The notes under the pieces are model-generated. The model saw nothing but the letters and a program-made list of their open reading frames with translations, did no database searches and had not been told where the DNA came from. From Mycoplana rhizolycopersici (lineage in GTDB: Bacteria; Pseudomonadota; Alphaproteobacteria; Rhizobiales; Rhizobiaceae), in the NCBI RefSeq assembly GCF_013378445.1, contig NZ_JABXYK010000004.1:367097-431096 (forward strand): 64,000 nucleotides of DNA. Reading direction: 5' to 3'. Position 1 is the stretch's first letter; each line of letters begins with the position of its first letter. Below are positions 15,342-23,084 of this stretch, piece after piece. Both the position numbers and the translations under genes were made by a program.

Positions 15342-16507
15342 AGATCGTCGACATTCGCGAGGCCGTGGTCTCGATCTCCTCGCCCATCCGCAACGCCTTC
15401 ATCGATTTCTCGAAGATGACGGCAAGCGTCGTGGCGGTCGTGACCGACCAGGTGAAGGACGGCAAGCCGGTGATCGGCTACGGCTTCAACTCGAACGGGC
15501 GTTATGCGGCGAGCGGGCTGCTCAACGAACGTTTCCTGCCGCGCCTGCGCGAGGCGAAGCCGGAGAGCTTCGTCAACGATGCCGGCGACAATCTCGATCC
15601 GCACCGGATCTGGACCGCGATGATGGTCAACGAGAAGCCGGGCGGCCATGGCGAGCGCTCGGTCGCTGTCGGTGTCGTCGACATGGCGGTCTGGGACGCC
15701 GTCGCCAAGATCGCCGGCGTGCCGCTCTACAAGCACCTGGCCGACTCCTATGGCGACGGCAGCCATGACACCTCGGTCTTCGTCTATGCGGCCGGCGGCT
15801 ACTACTATCCGGGCAAGGACGACAGCCAGCTTCAGGATGAGATGCGGCGCTATCGCGCCATGGGCTACGAGGTCGTCAAGATGAAGATCGGCGGCGCGCC
15901 GCTTGACGAGGACATCCGCCGCATCGAGGCGGTGCTGGAGGTGGTGGGCGAGGGCAAGTATCTCGCCGTCGACGCCAACGGCCGCTTCGACCTCGAGACC
16001 GCGCTTGCCTATGCGGAGGCGATGAAGCCCTACGATCTCTTCTGGTACGAGGAGGCCGGCGATCCGCTCGACTACCGTATCCAGGCGGAACTGGCGAAGG
16101 TCTATCCGGGGCCGATGGCGACCGGCGAGAATCTGTTTTCGCATCAGGACGCGCGCAACCTCGCGCGCTACGGTGGCATGCGGCCGGATCGCGACTGGCT
16201 GCAATTCGACTGCGCGCTTTCCTATGGGCTGGTTGAATACCTGCGCACCTTGAAAGCGATCGGGCAGGAGGGTTTTTCCAGCCGCAACTGCATTCCCCAT
16301 GGCGGGCACCAGCTTTCGCTCAACATCGCCGCCGGCCTGAAGCTCGGCGGCAACGAATCCTATCCTGAAGTTTTCAAGCCCTTCTGCGGCTTTGCCGACG
16401 GCAACCGCATCGAGAACGGCCGCGTCGGCCTGCCGGATGCAACCGGCATCGGCTTCGAGCAGAACTCGGCGCTGATCAAGGCGATGCGCGAGGCGACGAA
16501 CACCTGA
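15338..16507 (+). CDS. tarD: D-tartrate dehydratase-like enolase-superfamily protein
   Basis: A 389-residue enolase-superfamily enzyme whose text closely follows D-tartrate dehydratase: SSPIRNAFIDFSKM, GYGFNSNGRYA, NEKPGGHGERSVAVG and CIPHGGHQLSLNIAAGL. The catalytic set is complete: KMK at the end of the second strand (VVKMKIGG), metal ligands Asp (VDANGRF), Glu (WYEEAGDPLD) and Glu (TGENLF), and the dyad Asp (QFDCAL) and His (IPHGG). Such enzymes dehydrate D-tartrate to oxaloacetate; close relatives may act on other acid sugars. The ATG overlaps the stop of the AbrB gene. It is the intact counterpart of the altered enolase-superfamily protein at 7791. Confidence 0.88.
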   Translation: MKIVDIREAVVSISSPIRNAFIDFSKMTASVVAVVTDQVKDGKPVIGYGFNSNGRYAASGLLNERFLPRLREAKPESFVNDAGDNLDPHRIWTAMMVNEKPGGHGERSVAVGVVDMAVWDAVAKIAGVPLYKHLADSYGDGSHDTSVFVYAAGGYYYPGKDDSQLQDEMRRYRAMGYEVVKMKIGGAPLDEDIRRIEAVLEVVGEGKYLAVDANGRFDLETALAYAEAMKPYDLFWYEEAGDPLDYRIQAELAKVYPGPMATGENLFSHQDARNLARYGGMRPDRDWLQFDCALSYGLVEYLRTLKAIGQEGFSSRNCIPHGGHQLSLNIAAGLKLGGNESYPEVFKPFCGFADGNRIENGRVGLPDATGIGFEQNSALIKAMREATNT

Positions 16508-16531
16508 GCGGCGGGGCGGAAGGAAACAGCG

Positions 16532-17707
16532 ATGAACGAGGAGCAGCCCATGGTCGACGCCGACACGATCCGCGAAATCCGCCAGTCGGTGGCGGCATTG
16601 TGCGCCGGCTTTCCGGGCGAATACTGGCGCGCGCTCGATCGGGAAAAGGCCTATCCGGCCGCCTTCGTCAAGGCGATGACGGAGGGCGGCTTCCTCGGCG
16701 TGCTGGTGCCGGAAGACTATGGCGGCAGCGGGCAGGGCATCACGGTCGCGGCCAACATTCTGGAAGAAGTCCACGCGCAGGGCTGCAATGCGGCCGCTCT
16801 CCATGCGCAGATGTACACAATGGGCACGCTTTTGCGTCACGGCAGCGAGGCGCAGAAGACGCTGTGGTTGCCGAAGATCGCGAGCGGCGAGACCCGCCTC
16901 CAGGCCTTCGGCGTCACGGAGCCGACGGCCGGCACAGACACCACCTCCATCCGCACCTTCGCGGAGAAGCGGGGCGAGACCTATTTGATCAACGGCCAGA
17001 AGGTCTGGACTTCGCGCGCCGAGCATTCGGATCTGATGATCCTGCTGGCGCGCACGACGGCGAAGGACAAGGTGGAGCGCAAGCGCGACGGGCTCTCCGT
17101 CTTCCTCGTCGACATGAAGGCGGCACTCGGCAACGGGCTCTCGATCAAGCCGATCCGCGCCATGCTGAACCATGCGACGACGGAGGTCTTCTTCGACAAT
17201 CTGGAGATCCCGGCCGACAGCCTGATCGGCGAAGAGGGCAAGGGTTTCGGCTACATCCTCGACGGCATGAATGCCGAGCGCATCCTGATCGCCGCCGAAT
17301 GCATCGGCGATGCGGCCTGGTTCACCAAGACCGCGACCCGCTATGCCAACGAGCGCGTCGTCTTCGGCCGGCCGATCGGCCAGAACCAGGGCGTGCAGTT
17401 CCCGATCGCCCGGGCCTATGCGGCGGCGGAAGCGGCGAAGCTGATGGTCTACCGCGCGGCGGAACGCTTCGACCGGGGCGAGGCCTGCGGGCCGGAGGCC
17501 AACATGGCGAAGCTGCTCGCCTCCGAGGCCTCATGGCAGGCGGCTGACACCTGTCTGCAGACCCATGGCGGCTTCGGTTTCGCCGAGGAATACGACGTCG
17601 AGCGCAAGTTCCGCGAGACGCGGCTCTACCAGGTGGCACCGATCTCGACGAACCTCATCCTCGCCTATCTGTCCGAGCATGTGCTCGGCATGCCCCGTTC
17701 GTATTGA
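16532..17707 (+). CDS. Acyl-CoA dehydrogenase family protein
   Basis: A 391-residue flavoprotein with the family's main marks: VPEDYGGSG, the FAD-binding stretch FGVTEPTAGTDTTS, KVWTSRAEHSD and THGGFGFAEEYDVERKFRE near the C-terminus. The canonical catalytic Glu position (IYEGTSE in most members) reads LYQVAPIST, with Gln. A Glu in GMNAERILIAA aligns with the alternative catalytic Glu used by isovaleryl-CoA dehydrogenase, so an active enzyme for a branched substrate is likely. AAGGAAA precedes the ATG. It heads the CoA-ester block (CoA-transferase, hydratase, lyase) and could oxidise a methylsuccinyl-CoA-like thioester. Confidence 0.9.
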   Translation: MNEEQPMVDADTIREIRQSVAALCAGFPGEYWRALDREKAYPAAFVKAMTEGGFLGVLVPEDYGGSGQGITVAANILEEVHAQGCNAAALHAQMYTMGTLLRHGSEAQKTLWLPKIASGETRLQAFGVTEPTAGTDTTSIRTFAEKRGETYLINGQKVWTSRAEHSDLMILLARTTAKDKVERKRDGLSVFLVDMKAALGNGLSIKPIRAMLNHATTEVFFDNLEIPADSLIGEEGKGFGYILDGMNAERILIAAECIGDAAWFTKTATRYANERVVFGRPIGQNQGVQFPIARAYAAAEAAKLMVYRAAERFDRGEACGPEANMAKLLASEASWQAADTCLQTHGGFGFAEEYDVERKFRETRLYQVAPISTNLILAYLSEHVLGMPRSY

Positions 17708-17718
17708 GGACCGGGAGG

Positions 17719-18840
17719 ATGGCCCGACCGCTCGATGGATTGCTCGTCGTCTCGCTGGAACAGGCGGTGGCGGCCCCCTTCTGCACCTCGCGGCTGGCAG
17801 ATGCCGGCGCGCGGGTCATCAAGGTCGAGCGGCCGGAGGGCGACTTCGCGCGCAACTATGACCGGCTGGCCAAGGGCCAATCCTCCTATTTCGTCTGGCT
17901 GAACCGCGGCAAGCAGTCGATCGCGCTTGACCTGAAGCAGGCAAGCGATCTGGCTGTGCTGAAGGCGATGCTGACAAAGGCCGACGTCTTCGTGGAAAAT
18001 CTCGCGCCCGGCGCCGTTGCGCGCCTCGGACTCGGCATCGACATTCTGGAAGGGCTCAACCCGGCGCTGATCCAGTGCCACATTTCCGGCTACGGCGACC
18101 ACGGTCCCCATCGCGACCGCAAGGCCTACGATCTGCTGATCCAGGCGGAAAGCGGGTTGGCCTCGGTCACCGGCACGCCGGAGGAGGCCGCGCGCGTCGG
18201 CATCTCGGTCTGCGACATCGGCACGGGCATGTATGCCCATGCGGCAATCCTCGAAGCGCTGATCGAGCGGCGCTCGACCGGCCGCGGCGCCGTCATCGAC
18301 GTCGCGATGTTCGACGCCATGGCCGACTGGATGGCGGTACCGCTGCTCCAGGCCGAGGGTGCAGGCCAGAACCCGCCGCGCATGGGGCTTCGCCATCCGT
18401 CGATCGCGCCCTACGGCGTATTTTCCTGCGCCGATGGTCGCGGCGTACTGATCTCCATCCAGAACGAACGCGAATGGCATTCCTTCTGTGCCGCCGTCAT
18501 GGGCGACGCCGCGCTCGCGACCGATCCGCGCTTCCGCGACCCCTTTTGCAGGATCGAGAACCGGTCCGAGATGGACGGGCTGATCGCGGCGGTCTTCGCC
18601 GCCGAGCCGCACGAAACGATGATCGAACGCCTGGACGAGGCGGCCATCGCCTATGCCATGGTCAACACGCCGCTCGATCTGGCCGGACATCCGCATCTGA
18701 GAAGGATCGAAATCGCGACCGAGTCCGGCGCGGTTGCCGTGCCTGCCCCGCCGGCACGCAGGCGGGGCAGGGCGCCCGCCTTCGGCGCGGTGCCGTCCGT
18801 CGATGCCGACGGCGCGGCGGTCCGCCGGGAATTCGGCTGA
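17719..18840 (+). CDS. Class III CoA-transferase (CaiB/BaiF family)
   Basis: A 373-residue CaiB/BaiF-type CoA-transferase. The N-terminus LLVVSLEQAVAAPFCTSRLA, ADAGARVIKVERPEGDFAR, the NRGKQSIALDL stretch and KAYDLLIQAESGLASVTG (with the catalytic Asp) are diagnostic. The ATG at 17719 has GAGGA eight bases upstream, overlapping the acyl-CoA dehydrogenase stop; a TTG at 17704 is possible but lacks a ribosome site. It would activate a dicarboxylate by CoA transfer from succinyl-CoA or acetyl-CoA. Homologues are itaconate, mesaconate and citramalate CoA-transferases, which suits the hydratase and lyase downstream. Confidence 0.9.
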   Translation: MARPLDGLLVVSLEQAVAAPFCTSRLADAGARVIKVERPEGDFARNYDRLAKGQSSYFVWLNRGKQSIALDLKQASDLAVLKAMLTKADVFVENLAPGAVARLGLGIDILEGLNPALIQCHISGYGDHGPHRDRKAYDLLIQAESGLASVTGTPEEAARVGISVCDIGTGMYAHAAILEALIERRSTGRGAVIDVAMFDAMADWMAVPLLQAEGAGQNPPRMGLRHPSIAPYGVFSCADGRGVLISIQNEREWHSFCAAVMGDAALATDPRFRDPFCRIENRSEMDGLIAAVFAAEPHETMIERLDEAAIAYAMVNTPLDLAGHPHLRRIEIATESGAVAVPAPPARRRGRAPAFGAVPSVDADGAAVRREFG

Positions 18841-18883
18841 GCCGATGAGACATGCGCAGACCCTGCGCGATGGGAGGAAGACC

Positions 18884-20353
18884 GTGAACCAGCATCCGAA
18901 GACCACAGCCGCGAGCGGCGATCCGTACGCCCATCTCGCCGGCCTCACGAAGGCTGCCGCAAGCTTCGTTGCCGATCTAGACTATGCAGACCTAGACGGC
19001 GAGACGCTCCGGCTTGCGCGGCGCTGCGTGCTCGACGGTCTCGCGGTCGCGCTTGCCGGAACCGAGCAGCCGGGCATGAAACCGCTCGGCGCCTATGTCG
19101 ACAGCCTCGGCGGCACGCCGCAGGCCCGGCTGATCGGCCGGGCGGCAAGCCGGGTGCCCGCCCATCTCGCGGCGCTGTGGGGCGGCACGGCCGGCCACGC
19201 GATGGACTGGGATGACACGCAGCTTGCGGAAGGTCCGGGCCGCCCCTACGGCCTGCTGATGCACCCGACCATTCCGCCGCTGATCGCGGCGCTGACCATG
19301 TCGGATCTCGTCGCCGCCGAGACGGGACGGGCGGTCGACGGCAGGCGGTTCCTGACGGCCTTCGCGGCGGGCTTCGAGGTGGGCTGCAAGGTCGCCGAGG
19401 CGATCAACCCGGACCACTACATGCGCGGCTTCCACACCTCCGGGACCATCGGCACCTTCGCGGCTGCGGCCGCCGCCGCCAAGATGCTCGGCCTCGATGC
19501 GGCGGGTGTCGCGCAGGCGCTCGGCCTTGCCTCCTCGATGGCGTCGGGCATCCGCGCCGGCTTCGGCACGATGACTAAGCCGATGCATGTCGGCCGGGCG
19601 GCGGAAAACGGCGTGACGGCGGCGCTGCTTGCCCGCCATGGCCTCTCCGCCAATCCGGAAGCGCTCGACGGGCGCTGGGGCTATCTGGCGATCGCCGGTC
19701 CCGGCGGCGAGCCGGCGCTGGTGCGCGACCGCTTCGGCAAGCCGCACACGATGGCAAGCCCCGGTGTCTCGATCAAACCCTATCCGTCGGGCGTGCTCAC
19801 CCATCCGAGCATGGATGCGATGCTTTTCCTGATGCGCGAGAACAGGCTTGCGGCCGACGACATCGCGTCCATCACGCTGAAGGCCGGCAGCAACGTGCTC
19901 GGCCCCATCCGCTTCCGCATCGCGACGACGGAACTCGAGGGGAAATTCTCCTTCGCCTTCCTGCTGACGGCGATCATCCTCGCCGGCCGCGCCGGCAAGG
20001 CGGAGTTCACGGATGAATTCGTTTCCTCCAGGGCGTCGCAGGACATGCAGCGGCGGATCGAGACCGCCTTCGACCAGTCGATCGAGGACATGGGCTGGGA
20101 CCGCATCCGGTCGAAGATCGAGGTGACGACGAAGGACGGCCGCCATTTCGAGCGCTGGGCCGACGAGAACTATCGCGGCAGCCCGCATAATCCGCTCTCC
20201 GACGCCGAACTCGAAGGCAAGTTCCGCGATTGCGCCGAGGGCCTGATCGACACCGACCGCATGCAGCAGGTCTTCGATTTCGTCTGGTCGCTGGATGAAG
20301 CCGGCGATGTCGGACAAATCTTCGACCTGCTGGACTGGCAAAGCGAGGCGTAG
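18884..20353 (+). CDS. MmgE/PrpD family protein (third of three)
   Basis: A 489-residue protein similar along its length to the first MmgE/PrpD copy. Shared stretches include HAMDWDDTQLAEGPGRPYGL, GCKVAEAINPDHYMRGFH, FGTMTKPMHVGRAAENG and SIKPYPSGVLTHPSMDAM. A GTG start at 18884 is favoured by GGGAGGA at 18872-18878; an in-frame ATG at 18845 would add 13 residues and has a poor site. It lies between the CoA-transferase and the hydratase, so it likely makes or isomerises the free acid that the CoA-transferase activates; an aconitate-decarboxylase-type role would produce itaconate directly. That is an inference. Confidence 0.9.
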   Translation: MNQHPKTTAASGDPYAHLAGLTKAAASFVADLDYADLDGETLRLARRCVLDGLAVALAGTEQPGMKPLGAYVDSLGGTPQARLIGRAASRVPAHLAALWGGTAGHAMDWDDTQLAEGPGRPYGLLMHPTIPPLIAALTMSDLVAAETGRAVDGRRFLTAFAAGFEVGCKVAEAINPDHYMRGFHTSGTIGTFAAAAAAAKMLGLDAAGVAQALGLASSMASGIRAGFGTMTKPMHVGRAAENGVTAALLARHGLSANPEALDGRWGYLAIAGPGGEPALVRDRFGKPHTMASPGVSIKPYPSGVLTHPSMDAMLFLMRENRLAADDIASITLKAGSNVLGPIRFRIATTELEGKFSFAFLLTAIILAGRAGKAEFTDEFVSSRASQDMQRRIETAFDQSIEDMGWDRIRSKIEVTTKDGRHFERWADENYRGSPHNPLSDAELEGKFRDCAEGLIDTDRMQQVFDFVWSLDEAGDVGQIFDLLDWQSEA

Positions 20354-20391
20354 GCCTGCTGCTTCAGGTCGAGCGGTGGAAAGGAAGAACG

Positions 20392-21243
20392 ATGTCTTCG
20401 GAAGTTAGCCCTGATGGAAGAGACGCCATCGGCCGGACGGACAGCCGGCGCGCGGTGATCGCGGCTGACCGCGTCGCGGCGCTGGCCGCAGCGCTCGACC
20501 TCGACGGCGTGCCGGGCGGCGGGGCGGTGCTGCCGCCGGCCTGGCACTGGATGTTTTTCAATCCCGTCGCGCGCCGCCGCGAACTGGGGCCGGACGGTCA
20601 TCCCAGGCGCGGCACTTTCCTGCCGGACCTCGGTCTGCCGCGCCGCATGTGGGCCGGCGGGCGGCTGACCTATCATGCGCCGCTGCCGGTCGGGGCGGAG
20701 GCGAGGCGCGAAAGCGAAATCCTGGATGTCGTCTCCAAGACCGGCCGGTCGGGCCGGCTCGGCTTCGTCACCGTCCGCCACCGCATATCCTCCGGCGCAA
20801 CGCTCTGCATCGAGGAGGAACAGGACCTCGTCTTCCGCGAAGGGGCTGTGCCCGGCGCGCCGGGTGCGGCTCCTGTCTCGGCACCCGGCGATGCCCGGTG
20901 GTCGGAGCCCTTCACGCCGGACCCGGTGCTGCTCTTCCGCTACTCGGCGCTGACGGAGAACGGCCATCGCATCCATTACGACCAGTCCTATGCCCGCGCG
21001 GTGGAGGGCTATCGCGATCTCGTCGTGCACGGTCCGCTGATCGCCACCCTGCTGCTTGGCCTCGCCGCCCGTTGCCGGCCCGGGGCCTTGCTTCGAAGTT
21101 TCAGCTTCCGGGCCACGGCGCCGCTTTTCGTTGACCGCCCGTTCCATCTCGAGGCGGCGCCATCGGAAGGGGTGCTGTCGCTCTGGGCGCGGGGACCGGA
21201 AAGTGAACTTGCGATGCAGGCGGAGGCGAGGTTCGATGACTGA
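20392..21243 (+). CDS. MaoC/FAS1-type hydratase resembling itaconyl-CoA or mesaconyl-C4-CoA hydratase
   Basis: A 283-residue double-hotdog protein. The N-terminal half has LPPAWHWMFFNP and the GPDGHPRRGTFLP stretch; the C-terminal half has RYSALTENGHRIHYDQSYA and YRDLVVHGPLIATLLLGLA, the hydratase hotdog with the His and Asp region. This layout matches the mesaconyl-C4-CoA hydratase and itaconyl-CoA hydratase group, which forms citramalyl-CoA from unsaturated C5 dicarboxyl-CoA. Its last eight bases overlap the CitE-like gene (ATGACTGA at 21236-21243), supporting a consecutive reaction with that lyase. Confidence 0.85.
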   Translation: MSSEVSPDGRDAIGRTDSRRAVIAADRVAALAAALDLDGVPGGGAVLPPAWHWMFFNPVARRRELGPDGHPRRGTFLPDLGLPRRMWAGGRLTYHAPLPVGAEARRESEILDVVSKTGRSGRLGFVTVRHRISSGATLCIEEEQDLVFREGAVPGAPGAAPVSAPGDARWSEPFTPDPVLLFRYSALTENGHRIHYDQSYARAVEGYRDLVVHGPLIATLLLGLAARCRPGALLRSFSFRATAPLFVDRPFHLEAAPSEGVLSLWARGPESELAMQAEARFDD

Positions 21244-22081
21244 GACAGGAAGCCCGGACCATCCCGACAGCCGGCAGCCGGCAAGCTATCTCTTCGTTCC
21301 GGGTAATCGCCCCGACCGCTTCGCCAAGGCCGTGGCGTCGGGTGCCGACACCATCATCATCGACCTGGAGGATGCCGTCGGGCCGGACGACAAGGATATC
21401 GCGCGGGCGGCTGCGGTGGATTGGTTCTTGCAAGGTGGGGCAGGGGTGCTGCGCATCAACGGTGCCGATACGCCGTGGTTCGGCGAGGACATCGCGGCGC
21501 TCGCCGCCTGTCCGGAAGCGGTGGCCATGGTCCCGAAGGCGAATGTCGCCGCGTTGAGCGAGGTCTCTCGCCATCTGCCGGGCCGCCCGCTGATCGCGCT
21601 TCTCGAAAGCGTCGAGGGGCTCGTGCAGATCCACGATCTCGCGGCGGCGCCCGGCGTCTGCCGCATCGCCTTCGGCAATCTCGATTTCGGGCTGGATGCG
21701 CGCATTCCCGGAACCGGGGCGAGCCTCGATCCGGTGCGGCTCCAGATCGCCATCGCGTCACGCCATGCCGGGCTGCCGCCACCGATCGACGGCGTTACGG
21801 TCGATCTCGAGGACGCGGCGATGCTCGCCGCAGACGTCGCCCGGGCTCGCGATCTCGGCTTCACGGCAAAGCTCTGCCTGCACCCGCGGCAGGTGGCGGC
21901 CGTGAACAGCGGCTTCGCGCCGACACCGGCCGAGATCGACCGGGCTCGCCGCGTCGTCATGGCTGCCCGGTCTGCGAAAGGCGGCGTCGTGCAACTCGAC
22001 GGCAGGATGATAGACCGCCCGGTCGTCGAACGCGCGCGAGCGCTTCTGGATGGCGCCCGTTGCCAATGTGATTTTGGCTGA
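21236..22081 (+). CDS. CitE/HpcH-type CoA-ester lyase, probably citramalyl-CoA lyase-like
   Basis: A 281-residue TIM-barrel lyase of the citrate lyase beta/HpcH family. Visible motifs are SYLFVPGNRPDRFAKA with the CoA-binding arginines, IIIDLEDAVGPDDKD with acidic metal-site residues, IALLESVEGL with the second acidic ligand and GNLDFGLDAR. Length matches citramalyl-CoA, malyl-CoA and citryl-CoA lyases. As the last gene of the operon, after CoA-transferase and hydratase, it would split citramalyl-CoA to pyruvate and acetyl-CoA, or a methylmalyl-CoA analogue to glyoxylate and propionyl-CoA. No clear terminator is visible just after the stop. Confidence 0.88.
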   Translation: MTETGSPDHPDSRQPASYLFVPGNRPDRFAKAVASGADTIIIDLEDAVGPDDKDIARAAAVDWFLQGGAGVLRINGADTPWFGEDIAALAACPEAVAMVPKANVAALSEVSRHLPGRPLIALLESVEGLVQIHDLAAAPGVCRIAFGNLDFGLDARIPGTGASLDPVRLQIAIASRHAGLPPPIDGVTVDLEDAAMLAADVARARDLGFTAKLCLHPRQVAAVNSGFAPTPAEIDRARRVVMAARSAKGGVVQLDGRMIDRPVVERARALLDGARCQCDFG

Positions 22082-22165
22082 TGGTTGAGCTTTGCGGGTC
22101 GGTACATTCACTTTTCAAGTGTAACATGTCAATGATTTCAATGCCTTAGTTTTAGAGATCTTGGT

Positions 22166-22288
22166 ATGTCCCGACGCTATCAGCAACTGACCCTCGCCGA
22201 TCGACGGCGTCTTCATCGCCTCGTCGCGCGTAGGGATCCGATCAACGAAAGGGGTCGACCGTTCAGAACGCACCAAGAGCAAAAATGA
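22166..22288 (+). pseudogene. Possible remnant of an IS30-type transposase N-terminus
   Basis: A 40-codon frame beginning MSRRYQQLTLADRRRLHRLV resembles the helix-turn-helix opening of IS30-family transposases and then diverges and stops. No catalytic domain follows and no inverted repeats are evident. It lies between the end of the catabolic cluster and the iron locus, where insertion or deletion would be expected. Similarity is limited to about 20 residues. Confidence 0.35.
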
Positions 22289-22299
22289 GTTTTAAATCA

Positions 22300-23052
22300 T
22301 CAGTCTCGAGATTTGCCGACAATCCAGTAGCCGATCGCCGTGACACAATCCTTGGGAACGCCACGCCTCTCACAGAGATGACGACGAATTACGGTCGTTG
22401 CCTTCGCTTCGCCGGCAACCCAGATGTAACCACTTCCTGCGGGGAGTTGAATGGCCTCGACGATCTGCGGCAACCTCGTCGATCCCGTAACGCGCCCGAA
22501 ACCCGTATACCAATTCACATCACAGAATGAGCCAACATCCTCCAAGGCATCCTCTGATTCCGGAACTTCGATGTGAGCGATAAACAGCCGATCGCACGTC
22601 TTTTCATGGAGAATGCGTGCAACTGCGGGCAGACCTGTTGCATCGGCAACAAGCAAAACCCATCTCGCGTCGCCCGGCGGCGCATATTTGCCCTGCGGAG
22701 CTGTGACGCCGATTTCGTCACCCGGGTTCGCGTTCATCGCCCAATCCGAGGCGAGGCCGCCCTGATGCACTACGAAATCGACTGTAATCGATGTCGCTTC
22801 CCGGTCCCATCGTCGGACTGTGTAAGGCCTGAGGGGGGAGCGCGGTAGGTGTGCTGGCATCTGCCACCGGCCATCCACAAGGTCGGGCATGGTGACCTTC
22901 CCGTTTTCCGACGGAAAGACGAGCCGTACCCATTCATCCGGAAACCCGCTCGATTGAAATCGCGCCATATCCTCGCCACCGAGTTCCACGCGTATCATCG
23001 ATGGCGTGAGCCGATGCTTGGTCAGAACCTCTGCGCGATAGCAGTCTTTCAT
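22300..23052 (-). CDS. Siderophore-interacting protein (flavin-dependent ferric-siderophore reductase)
   Basis: A 250-residue member of the ViuB/SIP family. The FAD-binding stretch PLRPYTVRRWDREATSITVD with the RxYT motif, HQGGLASDWAMNANPGDEIG and the NAD(P)-domain end YIWVAGEAKATTVIRRHL are present. It would reduce and release iron from imported ferric siderophore in the cytoplasm. GGGAGAA lies before the ATG at 23052. It is the most distal gene of the leftward iron operon; the fused permease ends 33 bases upstream. Confidence 0.88.
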   Translation of the reverse strand: MKDCYRAEVLTKHRLTPSMIRVELGGEDMARFQSSGFPDEWVRLVFPSENGKVTMPDLVDGRWQMPAHLPRSPLRPYTVRRWDREATSITVDFVVHQGGLASDWAMNANPGDEIGVTAPQGKYAPPGDARWVLLVADATGLPAVARILHEKTCDRLFIAHIEVPESEDALEDVGSFCDVNWYTGFGRVTGSTRLPQIVEAIQLPAGSGYIWVAGEAKATTVIRRHLCERRGVPKDCVTAIGYWIVGKSRD

Positions 23053-23084
23053 TGGTCTTGTTCTCCCGGCTTCGCCTGTGGGGT

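Noticed and set aside
14423..17173. A 916-codon leftward frame across four genes
   Set aside because: The opposite strand holds AbrB, tartrate-dehydratase-like and acyl-CoA-dehydrogenase genes with overlapping starts and stops; the long frame is a codon-bias effect.
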